The notes beneath the pieces were generated by a model that did not search any database, was not told the DNA's origin, and saw only the letters and a list, made by a program, of their open reading frames with translations. Made by a program: the position numbers and the translations under genes. From an uncultured Porphyromonadaceae bacterium (lineage in GTDB: Bacteria > Bacteroidota > Bacteroidia > Bacteroidales > Muribaculaceae): DNA of 64,000 nucleotides. The stretch spans positions 170,343-234,342 of the forward strand of contig CABUWI010000004.1 of NCBI GenBank assembly GCA_902495245.1. The letters run 5' to 3'. Below are positions 35,701-43,828 of the stretch, piece by piece (position 1 is the stretch's first letter; every line of letters starts with the position of its first letter).

Positions 35701-37020
35701 CAGGTGCTCTACATGCTCGGCGTCGAGCCGGTGCGCGACCCCTTTGGCCGCGTAACCGATCTGCGCCTGATTCCGTCGGAAGAGCTGGGCCGTCCGCGCA
35801 TCGACGTTGTCGTGCAGACCTCCGGCCAGCTGCGCGACCTGGCTGCGTCGCGCCTCTTCCTGATTGGCCGCGCCGTGAAGATGGCCGCGGCAGCCGATGA
35901 CGACAAATTCCCCAACTATGTGGCCGAAGGCGTGGTCGAGTCAGAGAAGCACCTTGTTGACCGCGGCGTGTCGCCCAAGGAGGCGCGCGAGCTCTCGACG
36001 TCGCGAGTGTTCGGCGGCGCCAACGGCAACTATGGCAGCGGAATCCAGGGCATGGTTGAGGCGGGCGACCGCTGGGACAACGCCTCGGAAATTGCCGAGA
36101 CCTACATGAACAACATGGGCGCCTCATACGGCTCGGAGGAGGACTGGGAGCAGATGCGGCAGTATGCCTTCGAGGCCGCGCTCACGCGCACCGACGCCGT
36201 CGTGCAGCCGCGCCAGAGCAACACCTGGGGTGCCCTGAGCCTCGACCATGTCTATGAGTTCATGGGCGGAATGAACCTCGCCGTGCGCAACGTAACCGGC
36301 AAGGAGCCCGAGGCATATCTGAGCGACTACCGCAACCGCAACAACGCGCGCATGCAGGAGGTCAAGGAGGCCATCGGCGTGGAGAGCCGCACTACGATTC
36401 TCAATCCGGCCTATATCAAGGAGAAAATGAAGGGCGGCGCCGGCGATGCCTCCAACATCGCCGAGGTCATCACGAACACCTACGGCTGGAACGTCATGAA
36501 GCCCGACGCCATTGACGACGAACTCTGGAACGACATATACGACACCTACGTGGCCGACAAAAACTCGCTCGGCGTTAAAGACTACTTCAAGCAGACGAAT
36601 CCCGCCGCAATCGAGGAGATGACGGCCGTGATGCTCGAAACCGTGCGCAAGGGCATGTGGGACGCATCGCCCGAGCAAGTGGCCGAGATGGCCCGGCTCC
36701 ACACCGAGGTTGTCGAAGAATATGGGGCGGCGTGCACGGGCTTTGTGTGCGACAACACCAAGCTGCGCGAGTTCATCTCCAAGCAGGTGGCTCCGCAGTC
36801 TGCCGCGGCCTACAACAAGGCCGTTGCCGACGTGCGCGCCGAAAACGTGTCGGCCGATAACGACGGCATGGTCATGAAGCGCGAGGAACTCAACCCGACC
36901 GAAACAGCTACCAACCGCATCAACGGCATCATCGTGGCCGCAATTGTGGTCGTGGCCGCGGTCGGCTTGCTGCTGCTGATTCGCCGCCGTCGCAAAAACA
37001 ATCAGAGCGAGGAAGAGTAA
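32779..37020 (+). CDS. hmuS: CobN-like HmuS protein (membrane-anchored chelatase-type subunit)
   Basis: This 1413-aa protein resembles the large CobN/BchH-type chelatase subunit. The start at 32779 gives MNKKRIIILSIACAAAIAAV, one N-terminal membrane anchor. A second helix lies at about 1381-1401, followed by RRRRKNNQSEEE, so the body should be periplasmic. CobN-type landmarks are LLHFGAHGSLEFTPHKQ, MPHFYVYSTSNVGEAMIAKR, and RVFGGANGNYGSGIQGMVEAG. HmuS proteins of Bacteroidetes heme loci have been linked to removing iron from heme. A Met-rich insert (MLSRMMVMGAMMPSKSQ from about residue 759, through MIPGMSPEKAIEMARKMG) is a notable addition. It overlaps hmuT by 1 nt. Confidence 0.9.
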   Translation: MNKKRIIILSIACAAAIAAVALLWSRFCSPTRIAFVNYQAITLGQISKANDNSFVKISELPVDELDRAGKFDMVFVNGMGLRITDEQRRQLIEAAENGTPVLTTAATNPQNQINSVDSIDCEFLKQYLVGGRANYRNLLRYVRVFIDGKKLFADEPGDPALSASSLLYYPSDDDLNFASVGEYERWLRREGKWTDGAPHIILTGQMGVADTLVARLERSGNIVYPVNVLQMLIADGSADSIAADAVINMAHGRMGDETVRWLEAKNIPLFAPVNANRDYDEWQADKMGMNGGFLSQSIVTPEIDGAVRPFTLFAHFNGADGLPYVEAIPGRVDEFVATVNNYTALQRKPNRDKKLAVFYFKGPGQSALVAEGMDVARSLFNLLTRLKQEGYNVDGLPADAAALEKLIAENGRVFNEYAVGAQAGFVRNNHPQIISQEDYDAWCKASFPDEMRAAVDAVDGAFPGHGLSDDNGNLALARVQFGNVVLIPQTAAGLGDDSFRIVHGTDAAPPHNYVAAYLWARHGFGADALLHFGAHGSLEFTPHKQATLGSNDWPDRLVGTMPHFYVYSTSNVGEAMIAKRRSYAAIINYLTPPFLESNVRGIYKNLTDAINDYNRSKTAADSLSAANLVKRYTLNLGIHRELRIDSLRPFTADDILRIENFAEELANERITGALYVMGRPYDDAHIQSTVEAMTIDPIAHSLHKLNGGNIKALREQAKALVRSGATVDDAAICRIAGISQADLDSARTISRTLNGSKDMLSRMMVMGAMMPSKSQATSKISERRGVRKSGHAMIPGMSPEKAIEMARKMGADDAAIEKMKAAMQRKSITPAAGGRPSGHPSMGRPALTADEIEFALAVGEVERALTNIDAYRAALRESPSAELASVVNALNGGYIAPTSGGDPVLNPDILPTGRNMFAVNAEETPSAVAWEKGKDLAEGTIAMYRKAHGDSIPRKVSYTLWSSEFIETEGATIAQVLYMLGVEPVRDPFGRVTDLRLIPSEELGRPRIDVVVQTSGQLRDLAASRLFLIGRAVKMAAAADDDKFPNYVAEGVVESEKHLVDRGVSPKEARELSTSRVFGGANGNYGSGIQGMVEAGDRWDNASEIAETYMNNMGASYGSEEDWEQMRQYAFEAALTRTDAVVQPRQSNTWGALSLDHVYEFMGGMNLAVRNVTGKEPEAYLSDYRNRNNARMQEVKEAIGVESRTTILNPAYIKEKMKGGAGDASNIAEVITNTYGWNVMKPDAIDDELWNDIYDTYVADKNSLGVKDYFKQTNPAAIEEMTAVMLETVRKGMWDASPEQVAEMARLHTEVVEEYGAACTGFVCDNTKLREFISKQVAPQSAAAYNKAVADVRAENVSADNDGMVMKREELNPTETATNRINGIIVAAIVVVAAVGLLLLIRRRRKNNQSEEE

Positions 37021-37715
37021 TGGAGATTGTAGTAATCATAATAATGCTTCTGGTCGGTTTCAGCTTCGTGCTGAAACTGACCTGCCTGACCCCCCTGGGG
37101 CGTATTGCCGTCAGCGCGGCGGCTGCCGTGTTCGTGTTGCTTGTCTGCGATGCCGCCTCTTCGCAGTCGAAGACACAGATTGCCGACTGGCTTGAACAGC
37201 CGGCGCTGATGCTCGACGTGTCGGTGCTGCTGACGGTTGACGTGGCCTTTCAGATTTGTTTCTGCGTGCTGGCGGCCAAGGCGATTGCCGGTGTCGTCTC
37301 GCCGGCGAGACGTGTGGCTATTGCAGTGTGTCGCTACGTGCCCGGGCTGCTGATATTTCCGGTGTTGTTTGCCATGCTGACGGCGCTGATTTTTGCATTG
37401 CCGGGCACGGATTTCGCCTGCATAGCCCGAGCCGTCGCTCTGGGCGTTCTCATCGTCGCCCCGCTGCTTGCCGCAGGGCTGAAATGGCTCGTGCCCGAGG
37501 CTGACATCAGGCTCGAAGTGATTTTCATGGTCAACATGCTCATCGCCGCCCTCGGCGTGGTAGCCACCGTCAACGGCCGCACGGCCGCCGTGGGCACCAA
37601 CAGCGTCGATACGGGCGCCCTGGCCGGCATCGCCGCCATTCTTGCCTGCGGCTTCGTCGCTGGCCTTTTCATCAACAGACTTATAACCCGTAAAAAACTG
37701 TCAAAAATAAAATGA
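37020..37715 (+). CDS. hmuT: HmuT-like multi-pass membrane protein of the heme operon
   Basis: This 231-aa protein has about six hydrophobic helices (for example IMLLVGFSFVLKL, VAFQICFCVLAAKAIAGVV and GIAAILACGFVAGLFI) and no catalytic motif I recognise. Its ATG overlaps the HmuS stop by 1 nt (TAATG) and its end overlaps HmuU by 4 nt, so it is tightly coupled. The assignment comes from its position in the conserved hmuRSTUV order, not from motifs. Confidence 0.75.
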   Translation: MEIVVIIIMLLVGFSFVLKLTCLTPLGRIAVSAAAAVFVLLVCDAASSQSKTQIADWLEQPALMLDVSVLLTVDVAFQICFCVLAAKAIAGVVSPARRVAIAVCRYVPGLLIFPVLFAMLTALIFALPGTDFACIARAVALGVLIVAPLLAAGLKWLVPEADIRLEVIFMVNMLIAALGVVATVNGRTAAVGTNSVDTGALAGIAAILACGFVAGLFINRLITRKKLSKIK

Positions 37716-38317
37716 ACGTAATCTCAAACATTCTCTACTGGATTTCAACCGGCTTGCTCGTTCCGGTAATCGTGCTACTGATCTTCTTTTTTGTCCGTGC
37801 AATCATACTTATCGGCGCATTCTTCGGCCAATATCTCGGCGAAAAGAAAAATTCGGCTGCCATCGGCTCCAGAATCCGCAGTCTCACGCCCGACTCTCTC
37901 GGCGCTTTCGCCGAATCGCTGCCGAAGAAGCCGAAATCGGTCATGGAGGCCTACGCCCGGAAGCTGATTGAAGCGCGAGGCGACGAGGCGAAGACCGAGC
38001 TGCTGCTGGCCGAATATGAACTGGAGGCGGACAGGAACGTGGCCACCTCGAAGGTGCTCACCAAGATGGGGCCTATTCTCGGCCTGATGGGCACTCTGAT
38101 TCCCATGGGCCCGGCTCTGGTCGGTCTGGCTTCGGGCGACATCGCCTCGATGGCCTACAATATGCAGGTTGCCTTCGCCACTACGGTGGTAGGCCTCGTG
38201 GTCAGCGCCATAGGCTTTCTGACGCAGCAGGTCAAGGAGCGCTGGGCCGTGGCCAACCTGACTATGCTCGAATATCTCGCCGACGTTGTCAAACAATCTG
38301 AATCTTCATCGAAATGA
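37712..38317 (+). CDS. hmuU: HmuU-like MotA/TolQ/ExbB proton-channel protein
   Basis: This 201-aa protein has an N-terminal helix (WISTGLLVPVIVLLIFFFVRA) and a C-terminal pair, KMGPILGLMGTLIPMGPALVGLA and YNMQVAFATTVVGLVVSAIG. These are the hallmark helices of the MotA/TolQ/ExbB family, with the conserved Thr in AFATTVVGL. Together with the next gene it probably forms an ion-driven energy unit acting on HmuS, in the way ExbB/ExbD drive TonB. It overlaps both neighbours by 4 nt. Confidence 0.9.
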   Translation: MNVISNILYWISTGLLVPVIVLLIFFFVRAIILIGAFFGQYLGEKKNSAAIGSRIRSLTPDSLGAFAESLPKKPKSVMEAYARKLIEARGDEAKTELLLAEYELEADRNVATSKVLTKMGPILGLMGTLIPMGPALVGLASGDIASMAYNMQVAFATTVVGLVVSAIGFLTQQVKERWAVANLTMLEYLADVVKQSESSSK

Positions 38318-38646
38318 GACGCCGCCGTTCGCTTCTTCGCCGCGCGGGCGAGGACAATGACCCCATGAGCGTGGTCAGCAATCTTTTCGACGTGGCCATG
38401 GTCTTTGCCGTGGCGCTGATGGTTGCTCTGGTGAGCCGCTATAACATGACCGAAATGCTCTCGCAGGAAGATTTCACCATGGTCAAGAATCCCGGCAAGG
38501 AAAACATGGAAATCATCACCAAAGAAGGCGAGAAAATCAACCGCTACACCCCCTCGCAAGACAATGACCCGTCGTCGAACAAGGGCAAGCGCGTCGGCAT
38601 TGCCTACGAGCTCGAAAACGGCGACATCATCTACGTGCCCGAATAG
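38314..38646 (+). CDS. hmuV: HmuV-like DUF2149 protein
   Basis: This 110-aa protein has a basic N-terminus (MRRRRSLLRRAGEDNDPMS), one membrane helix (VSNLFDVAMVFAVALMVALV, about residues 24-43) and a short periplasmic part ending GIAYELENGDIIYVPE. That matches DUF2149, the ExbD-like partner of HmuU-type channels. It closes the heme operon. Its 3' end overlaps the convergent flavoprotein gene by 16 nt. Confidence 0.88.
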   Translation: MRRRRSLLRRAGEDNDPMSVVSNLFDVAMVFAVALMVALVSRYNMTEMLSQEDFTMVKNPGKENMEIITKEGEKINRYTPSQDNDPSSNKGKRVGIAYELENGDIIYVPE

Positions 38647-39128
38647 CCTTTGGATTTGCCGACGGGCGGCTCCGTGAGCGTGATGCGGACAACGGTGGTG
38701 CGCGCCAGGCTGCGGGCGACGGCCTCGTCGAAATGATTCATGAATTGCGGCAGAAAACGCTCGCAGATCAGGCGCAGGGCCTCGGTTTTCTCATCATCGG
38801 CCGTAACGGTTTCGGCTCGTCCGACCGCTACGGCCGAGTTGTAATATTCCGTGAAGTTCAGTTTCTCTTCTTCAAAGCGGGGCGTGCAGCGGCTCACGGC
38901 CGAGAGGCTCACCGTCGGGTTGGCTCGCAGGCAGTCGAGTTTCTCGCCTTCGCCGGCGCAGTGGAAGTAGAACGTGCGGTCGTCTTTGCGCACGATTGAG
39001 AGCGGCAGCCCGTAGGGCGTGCCGTCGGGCCGCGTCATGCTCAGCGTAACATAGGGCGCTTTGTCAAACACCTCGAGGGCGAACGCGACATCTTGTCGTC
39101 GCCCTGCTTTTCTCATCGGTCTCATCAT
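38631..39128 (-). CDS. Pyridoxamine 5'-phosphate oxidase-fold flavoprotein (NimA-like)
   Basis: This roughly 165-aa protein has the FMN-binding split-barrel pattern: APYVTLSMTRPDGTPYGLPL, FYFHCAGEGEKLDCLRANP, VSLSAVSRCTPRFEEEKLNF and YYNSAVAVGRAETV. NimA-like relatives bind FMN or heme and some reduce nitro groups; the substrate here is unknown. A TAAATTTG box on the minus strand at 39134-39141 puts the transcription start almost on the ATG. The start could be 39128, 39125 or, less likely, 39116. Confidence 0.87.
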   Translation of the reverse strand: MMRPMRKAGRRQDVAFALEVFDKAPYVTLSMTRPDGTPYGLPLSIVRKDDRTFYFHCAGEGEKLDCLRANPTVSLSAVSRCTPRFEEEKLNFTEYYNSAVAVGRAETVTADDEKTEALRLICERFLPQFMNHFDEAVARSLARTTVVRITLTEPPVGKSKGYSGT

Positions 39129-39194
39129 GCCGACAAATTTACGGATTTCAGATAGATTGCACAAATACTGAAAAATATAATCAGCGGAGGTCGA

Positions 39195-40454
39195 TTATCC
39201 GACAATGTGGTTTTGCATAATCAGGTCGGTAACCTCCGGCTTCAGGCCTGCAGCTTTGGCGTGTTCCGCAAAGTTTTCAACAGCATTGCGGGCTGTTTCC
39301 AACATCTTGCGAGCGCCCTTAATCTCAAATGATGCAGCGAGTTCCAGCAGGTCTTGAGTCGAAACATCATGATTCTTGTCATTAAGGGTCATGCAATGCC
39401 GATTAACATAATATGGAGCCGAAGGATCAACTGTGAAAGTGAAATCATAAGCGGGTGCAGCACGCCACTTGCCGAGACAATCCATTATAAAACTAAAATT
39501 CTTATTATGGTCATCGACATTCGCCGCCATAAAATTCAATGCCGTCTGTAGAAACAACTGCTTAAGGTCGTCTTGCGGCAGGTCCAATTTGCGGGCAACA
39601 ACAAACAAATCTTCGTATGAAGTGGATTGTGAATCCATGGCTGCAAATGTCTGGACATGCAGTTTTTCATTGCCGTTGCGGTCGAATCGCTGTGTCAGAA
39701 AATGAACTTCATCTTTACCCGCCAGAAGGCGCGAAGGCATCATTCGCAAGCCGGCTTGGCGAGCCATCAGGTAATAAGCATATTCAATACGTGTTGTCGG
39801 CAAATCTGCATGCTCGTCAAATTTGATAATCATCGGTATAAACCCCGGCAATTCAGTAGCAACCTGTCCGGAGTAACATTCTCCCGATTCGAGGTTGACG
39901 TTAATTAAAGCTTTGGGTCTCCGGCCTCCGGCCGAGGTTCCGACTCTGAACAGGCTTTCAACGACAAGGTCGGGGCTTAACCGAGACTTGAATTCCTTGG
40001 CTTCTTTCAACATTGTCTGCGCAAGATTTGACAGTTGCTCTATCTCAACTTTGAAGGGAGTTTCCATTTCTACCGAAATCGGCGGCACAAACTCCAATGC
40101 TCCCATTCCTCGACGACCTATGTATGCCAAACGGTCAAGAACAGAGATATTTTTCATGTGGAGATTATGAGCTTTGGCCCATTGACTGAATACTAAATGT
40201 CCCCAGTTGTCAGGCAGTGAATCGGCAATAAAAGAGGGTAAGCCACCATAGAGTCTGTCCTTCTCGGGATAAATCGGCATACCTTTTTTAGCAACAATTC
40301 CATTTATAGATGCGCGCAAAGGAGCGATGTCAAGGCCGCTGCGGACAAACATCGGGTCAAAATAAAAGCAAATCTGTTTATTTCGACCGCTTCCAGACTC
40401 GACGAGTGTGCCGACAGGTCTGTCCCACAAAATTACGTTAATCGACGGTATCAT
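39195..40454 (-). CDS. hipA: HipA-family Ser/Thr kinase toxin
   Basis: This 419-aa protein has both HipA domains. Features are DRLYGGLPSFIADSLPDNWG, RLAYIGRRGMGALEF, the P-loop-like GTSAGGRRPKALI, and the catalytic NVDDHNKNF (Asp314/Asp315, Asn319), followed by APAYDFTF with the metal-binding Asp. All kinase residues seem intact. Related toxins phosphorylate tRNA synthetases and arrest growth; the target here is unknown. The gene overlaps the HipB-like antitoxin by 17 nt. Base composition is clearly lower in GC than the neighbours, suggesting transfer. An ATAATC/GATTAT hairpin with a T-rich tail at 39171-39198 may terminate it. Confidence 0.92.
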   Translation of the reverse strand: MIPSINVILWDRPVGTLVESGSGRNKQICFYFDPMFVRSGLDIAPLRASINGIVAKKGMPIYPEKDRLYGGLPSFIADSLPDNWGHLVFSQWAKAHNLHMKNISVLDRLAYIGRRGMGALEFVPPISVEMETPFKVEIEQLSNLAQTMLKEAKEFKSRLSPDLVVESLFRVGTSAGGRRPKALINVNLESGECYSGQVATELPGFIPMIIKFDEHADLPTTRIEYAYYLMARQAGLRMMPSRLLAGKDEVHFLTQRFDRNGNEKLHVQTFAAMDSQSTSYEDLFVVARKLDLPQDDLKQLFLQTALNFMAANVDDHNKNFSFIMDCLGKWRAAPAYDFTFTVDPSAPYYVNRHCMTLNDKNHDVSTQDLLELAASFEIKGARKMLETARNAVENFAEHAKAAGLKPEVTDLIMQNHIVG

Positions 40455-40758
40455 TGCGACGTACTCTTTTCGGTATAAGTTTGTTTATTTCCCGCAGGGC
40501 CATGGGTGGAACGGGCAATTCGGGCAGCAGTTCGGCCATGTGCGATTCCATGCCCACTTGTCTCAGCAATGAAATGAAATTGCTCAGTGAGATATTGGGG
40601 TGCTTGCCTTGCTCAAAACGGCAAATGGTCGTATAGCTGACTCCTGACTTCTCGGCCAGTTCACGTTGACTTAACCTTGCAGCCAGACGATATTCCTTCA
40701 TTCGCCGGGCAAGCAGACGAAGAATGTCAAAATTAGACGTATAATTTGCATCAATCAT
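40438..40758 (-). CDS. hipB: HipB-like XRE-family antitoxin/repressor
   Basis: This 106-aa protein has a Cro/CI helix-turn-helix at about residues 18-72: RLSQRELAEKSGVSYTTICRFEQ is the classic XRE recognition stretch. The C-terminal tail (PELPVPPMALREINKLIPK) may contact HipA. It is transcribed first, overlaps hipA by 17 nt, and should repress its own promoter at 40785-40816. Confidence 0.92.
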   Translation of the reverse strand: MIDANYTSNFDILRLLARRMKEYRLAARLSQRELAEKSGVSYTTICRFEQGKHPNISLSNFISLLRQVGMESHMAELLPELPVPPMALREINKLIPKRVRRNDTVD

Positions 40759-40784
40759 GTTTCATTATATAGGTATTTGTGCCG

Positions 40785-40816
40785 CAAATATACGCATAAA
40801 TATCCATATATGCAAA
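40785..40816 (-). promoter_or_regulatory. hipBA promoter
   Basis: On the minus strand a TTTG box (40813-40816) is followed after 20 nt by TATATTTG (40785-40792), a full Bacteroidetes consensus. The spacer and flanks are A/T-rich with partial symmetry around CCATATATGCAAATATGG (40804-40821), a plausible operator for the XRE protein. Confidence 0.75.
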
Positions 40817-40830
40817 TATGGACTTGCTTG

Positions 40831-41433
40831 TCAGCGGAAGTCGGTGTGGAGGCGCTTGCAGGGGCAGGCGTTGAGGTGGTCGTCGACGTAGCCCGCGGCC
40901 TGGAGGAAGGCGTAGCAGATGGTGGTGCCGAAAAATTTGAAGCCGCGGCGGCGCATGTCGGCGCTCATGGCGTCGGAAACGGCCGATGACGGCGGCACGA
41001 CGCTTTCGTCGGCCACGTCGTTGACAATGCGGCGTCCTCCGGGAAGGAAGCTGAGAACGTAGTCATGGAATGAGCCGAACTCGTCGATGATTGCGCCGAA
41101 CAGGCGCGCGTTGCTGATGGCGGAATGAATCTTCAGGCGGTTGCGCACGATACCGTCGAACGTGCGCAGCCGCTCTTCGTCGGCCGCAGTCATCTGTGCC
41201 ACGCGGCGATAGTCGAAGTTATGGAAGGCCTTGCGATAGCCTTCGCGCTTGCGCAAAATCGTGATCCACGCCAGGCCCGCCTGCGCGCTTTCAAGGGTCA
41301 GAAACTCGAATAGGGTGCGGTCGTCGACGACGGGGCGCCCCCATTCTTCGTCGTGATAGCGCACATAGAGAGGGTCGTTGCCACACCAGCGGCAGCGACC
41401 CTCCTGTCTGTTTTTGTCATGCCGGTCTGTCAT
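40831..41433 (-). CDS. tag: DNA-3-methyladenine glycosylase I
   Basis: This 200-aa base-excision repair enzyme removes 3-methyladenine from DNA. CRWCGNDPLYVRYHDEEWG carries the N-terminal zinc cysteines and the family signature. FEFLTLESAQAGLAWITILRKRE and the C-terminal FKFFGTTICYAFLQAAG followed by DDHLNACPC supply the helix-hairpin-helix core and remaining zinc ligands. I start at 41433 because a TAACTTTG box at 41439-41446 leaves almost no leader; this box overlaps the stop codon of the phosphate transporter gene upstream. Confidence 0.95.
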   Translation of the reverse strand: MTDRHDKNRQEGRCRWCGNDPLYVRYHDEEWGRPVVDDRTLFEFLTLESAQAGLAWITILRKREGYRKAFHNFDYRRVAQMTAADEERLRTFDGIVRNRLKIHSAISNARLFGAIIDEFGSFHDYVLSFLPGGRRIVNDVADESVVPPSSAVSDAMSADMRRRGFKFFGTTICYAFLQAAGYVDDHLNACPCKRLHTDFR

Positions 41434-41443
41434 GCCGGCAAAG

Positions 41444-43729
41444 TTAATCATTTAGTCTTGATTGCGCAAATTCGGGGCGACCCGTAAACTCGGAGTTGCG
41501 GAGTTTGGCGTAGGCACGCAGATATTTGCGCAGCGATGAAATCATTTCCTGCGACTCTTGCAGGGTGTTGACGTAGACGTAGAGCACACTCATGGTTTCG
41601 GCGTCGCCTTCGCGCAGCCGGTCGTGAATGCCGTGGTAGGTGTCGGAAATGGTGTCTTTGATTTCGTCGCAGGCGCGGCGCAAACCGGCCACACGGCTAA
41701 GGTCGGCGTCTTGCATCATGGCGATTGTGCCCTCGAAGAGCGCGGCGATGCGCGAGCAGATTTGCTCATAACCGGCGACATAGATGCGTGGCAGGGGTAG
41801 GAAGTTGTTCTCGACGTGCTCTTTGCAGACTTCGTTGATGCGGCGCAGATTGTAGAGAATGCCCATGCAGCAGTTGTTGCTCAGATAGAACCACGGGCTC
41901 TTTTCAATGGCCGTTTCGCGGGTAAGGCTGCGCAGGCAGAGGGTCTCCTTGCGGCGCGCGTTTTTCAGGGTTGTCTTTTGTCTCGCCAGGCTCGATTCGG
42001 CCTTGGCAAGCACGCGGGCATTGTCCGAGACGAAAGCCGAGGATATGTCGGCAAACTGCCCGGCGGCATAGGTCATGAATTTCTGCTGCTGTTCGGTGAT
42101 GTAGGTCATGAGCAGCGGCCATGTCTGAGTTTTGTCGGTAGTGCTGACGATGGTCCGGAACAGGGCGTCGCCGTCGTCGCTTTTCGCCTTGTTGCGGAAG
42201 CGACGGTTACTGTGTATCAGAATGTAGATTGTCAGTGCGGCGAGGGCGAACATGACCCAGATGCCGCCGAAGTGCATGGCGGCCACAATGATGCCGGCGC
42301 CGATGAATGCCGCTCCTGCCGTGAGGAACCAGCCGCCGATTACGGAAATCACGCCCGTGATGCGGAACACGGCGCTCTCCCTGCTCCAGGCGCGGTCGGC
42401 CAGCGATGTGCCCATGGCCACCATGAAGGTTACGAAGGTGGTTGACAGCGGCAGCTTCAGCGACGTGCCGGCGGCGATAAGGGCGCCCGAGAGCACCAGG
42501 TTGACCGAACCGCGAATCAGGTCGAACGACGCGCCTTGTTCCATAATGGCCTCGTCGGTGTTGAAGCGGCGCCCGAACCAGCGCCTCACGCGGGCGGGTG
42601 TGTGGACCTTGACCCATGAAATCAGCGACAGCGTCCACCTTACGAGCCTCCGCGCAATGCGCGACGAGCCGAACATCTCGTCGCCTCCCTGCTGGCTGCC
42701 AAGGCCGATTTCGGTCTTGGTTACGTTGCGGGCCTTTCCTGACGTAGCCAGCGAGACGACCATTATCACGCCGGCGCCGATGAGGAAGTAGATAGGTGTG
42801 TCTGCCGAGCTGTTGAGCGACCCCATCATGAAGCCCCGGGCGTCGCCCCCTCCGTTGGCAACATAATCCTGATAGGAAGACAGCCCGCTCAAGGGCACGC
42901 CGATGAAGTTTACGAGGTCATTGCCCGCAAAGGCCATGGCCAGCGAGAATGTGCCTAAAAGCACTATGACTTTCAGCACGTTCACGCCGCAAATATGCAA
43001 CAGTTGCATCACCACGGTGAACACCACGAAACAGCCCGAGATTATCATGGCGGTGTGGTCATTTATCCACTGCTTGACCTCGGGGGTCATGAAGGTGAGG
43101 TCTTTTGCTCCTTTAATCAGCAGGAAGTAGACTATGGCCGTGGCACACAGTCCGCCGAAAATGCCGATTTTCCATTTCAGACGGCTTCGGTAGTTGAACG
43201 AGAAGATAAGGCGCGAAATGAACTGCACCACCGTGCCGAAAAAGAAGGCTATGGCAACCGACAGGAAAATGCCGAGAATGACCGACAGCGCTTTCTCGGT
43301 GTTGAGCAGGTCGCTGAAGCCGAGGCCGATGCCGCCGGCCATCTTGATCATGGCCACCACAAACGTGGCTCCGAGCAGCTCGAACACCATCGACACGGTT
43401 GTCGACGTCGGCATGCCGAGCGAGTTGAAGATGTCGAGCAGAATGATGTCGGTAACCATCACCGCCATGAAGATGCAGATGAGGTCGTAGAACGAGAAGT
43501 GCTCGGGCCTGAAAATTCCGTGGCGGGCAATGTCCATCATGCCGTTGCTCATGGCGGCGCCGATAAACACTCCGATTGAAGCCACAATCAGCACGCGTTT
43601 GAACGACGCCGCTTTAGTGCCCAGAGCCGAATTCATGAAGTTGACGGCATCGTTGCTCACTCCGACCGACAGGTCGAACACCGCCAGCAAGAAAAGGAAA
43701 ATGATTACGCAGAGAAATAAAAATTCCAT
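41444..43729 (-). CDS. PiT-family inorganic phosphate transporter with C-terminal PhoU-like region
   Basis: This 761-aa protein has the PiT repeats: VGVSNDAVNFMNSALGTKAA in the first half and SGALIAAGTSLKLPLSTTFVTF in the second, with MPTSTTVSMVFELLGA between. The membrane part runs to about residue 520. A further 240 helical residues (KTQTWPLLMTYITEQQQKF onwards) resemble a PhoU-like four-helix domain, giving a longer-than-usual transporter. It probably imports phosphate with protons or sodium. The response regulator and kinase genes upstream on the same strand suggest phosphate-responsive control. Confidence 0.9.
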   Translation of the reverse strand: MEFLFLCVIIFLFLLAVFDLSVGVSNDAVNFMNSALGTKAASFKRVLIVASIGVFIGAAMSNGMMDIARHGIFRPEHFSFYDLICIFMAVMVTDIILLDIFNSLGMPTSTTVSMVFELLGATFVVAMIKMAGGIGLGFSDLLNTEKALSVILGIFLSVAIAFFFGTVVQFISRLIFSFNYRSRLKWKIGIFGGLCATAIVYFLLIKGAKDLTFMTPEVKQWINDHTAMIISGCFVVFTVVMQLLHICGVNVLKVIVLLGTFSLAMAFAGNDLVNFIGVPLSGLSSYQDYVANGGGDARGFMMGSLNSSADTPIYFLIGAGVIMVVSLATSGKARNVTKTEIGLGSQQGGDEMFGSSRIARRLVRWTLSLISWVKVHTPARVRRWFGRRFNTDEAIMEQGASFDLIRGSVNLVLSGALIAAGTSLKLPLSTTFVTFMVAMGTSLADRAWSRESAVFRITGVISVIGGWFLTAGAAFIGAGIIVAAMHFGGIWVMFALAALTIYILIHSNRRFRNKAKSDDGDALFRTIVSTTDKTQTWPLLMTYITEQQQKFMTYAAGQFADISSAFVSDNARVLAKAESSLARQKTTLKNARRKETLCLRSLTRETAIEKSPWFYLSNNCCMGILYNLRRINEVCKEHVENNFLPLPRIYVAGYEQICSRIAALFEGTIAMMQDADLSRVAGLRRACDEIKDTISDTYHGIHDRLREGDAETMSVLYVYVNTLQESQEMISSLRKYLRAYAKLRNSEFTGRPEFAQSRLND

Positions 43730-43828
43730 AACAAAACGTGAATATATTATTTACAATGCAAAATAACCATAAAATTGTTTCATAATTATTGCAAAAACCT
43801 TAAAGAATTATGAAACATCTGTTCGGTG

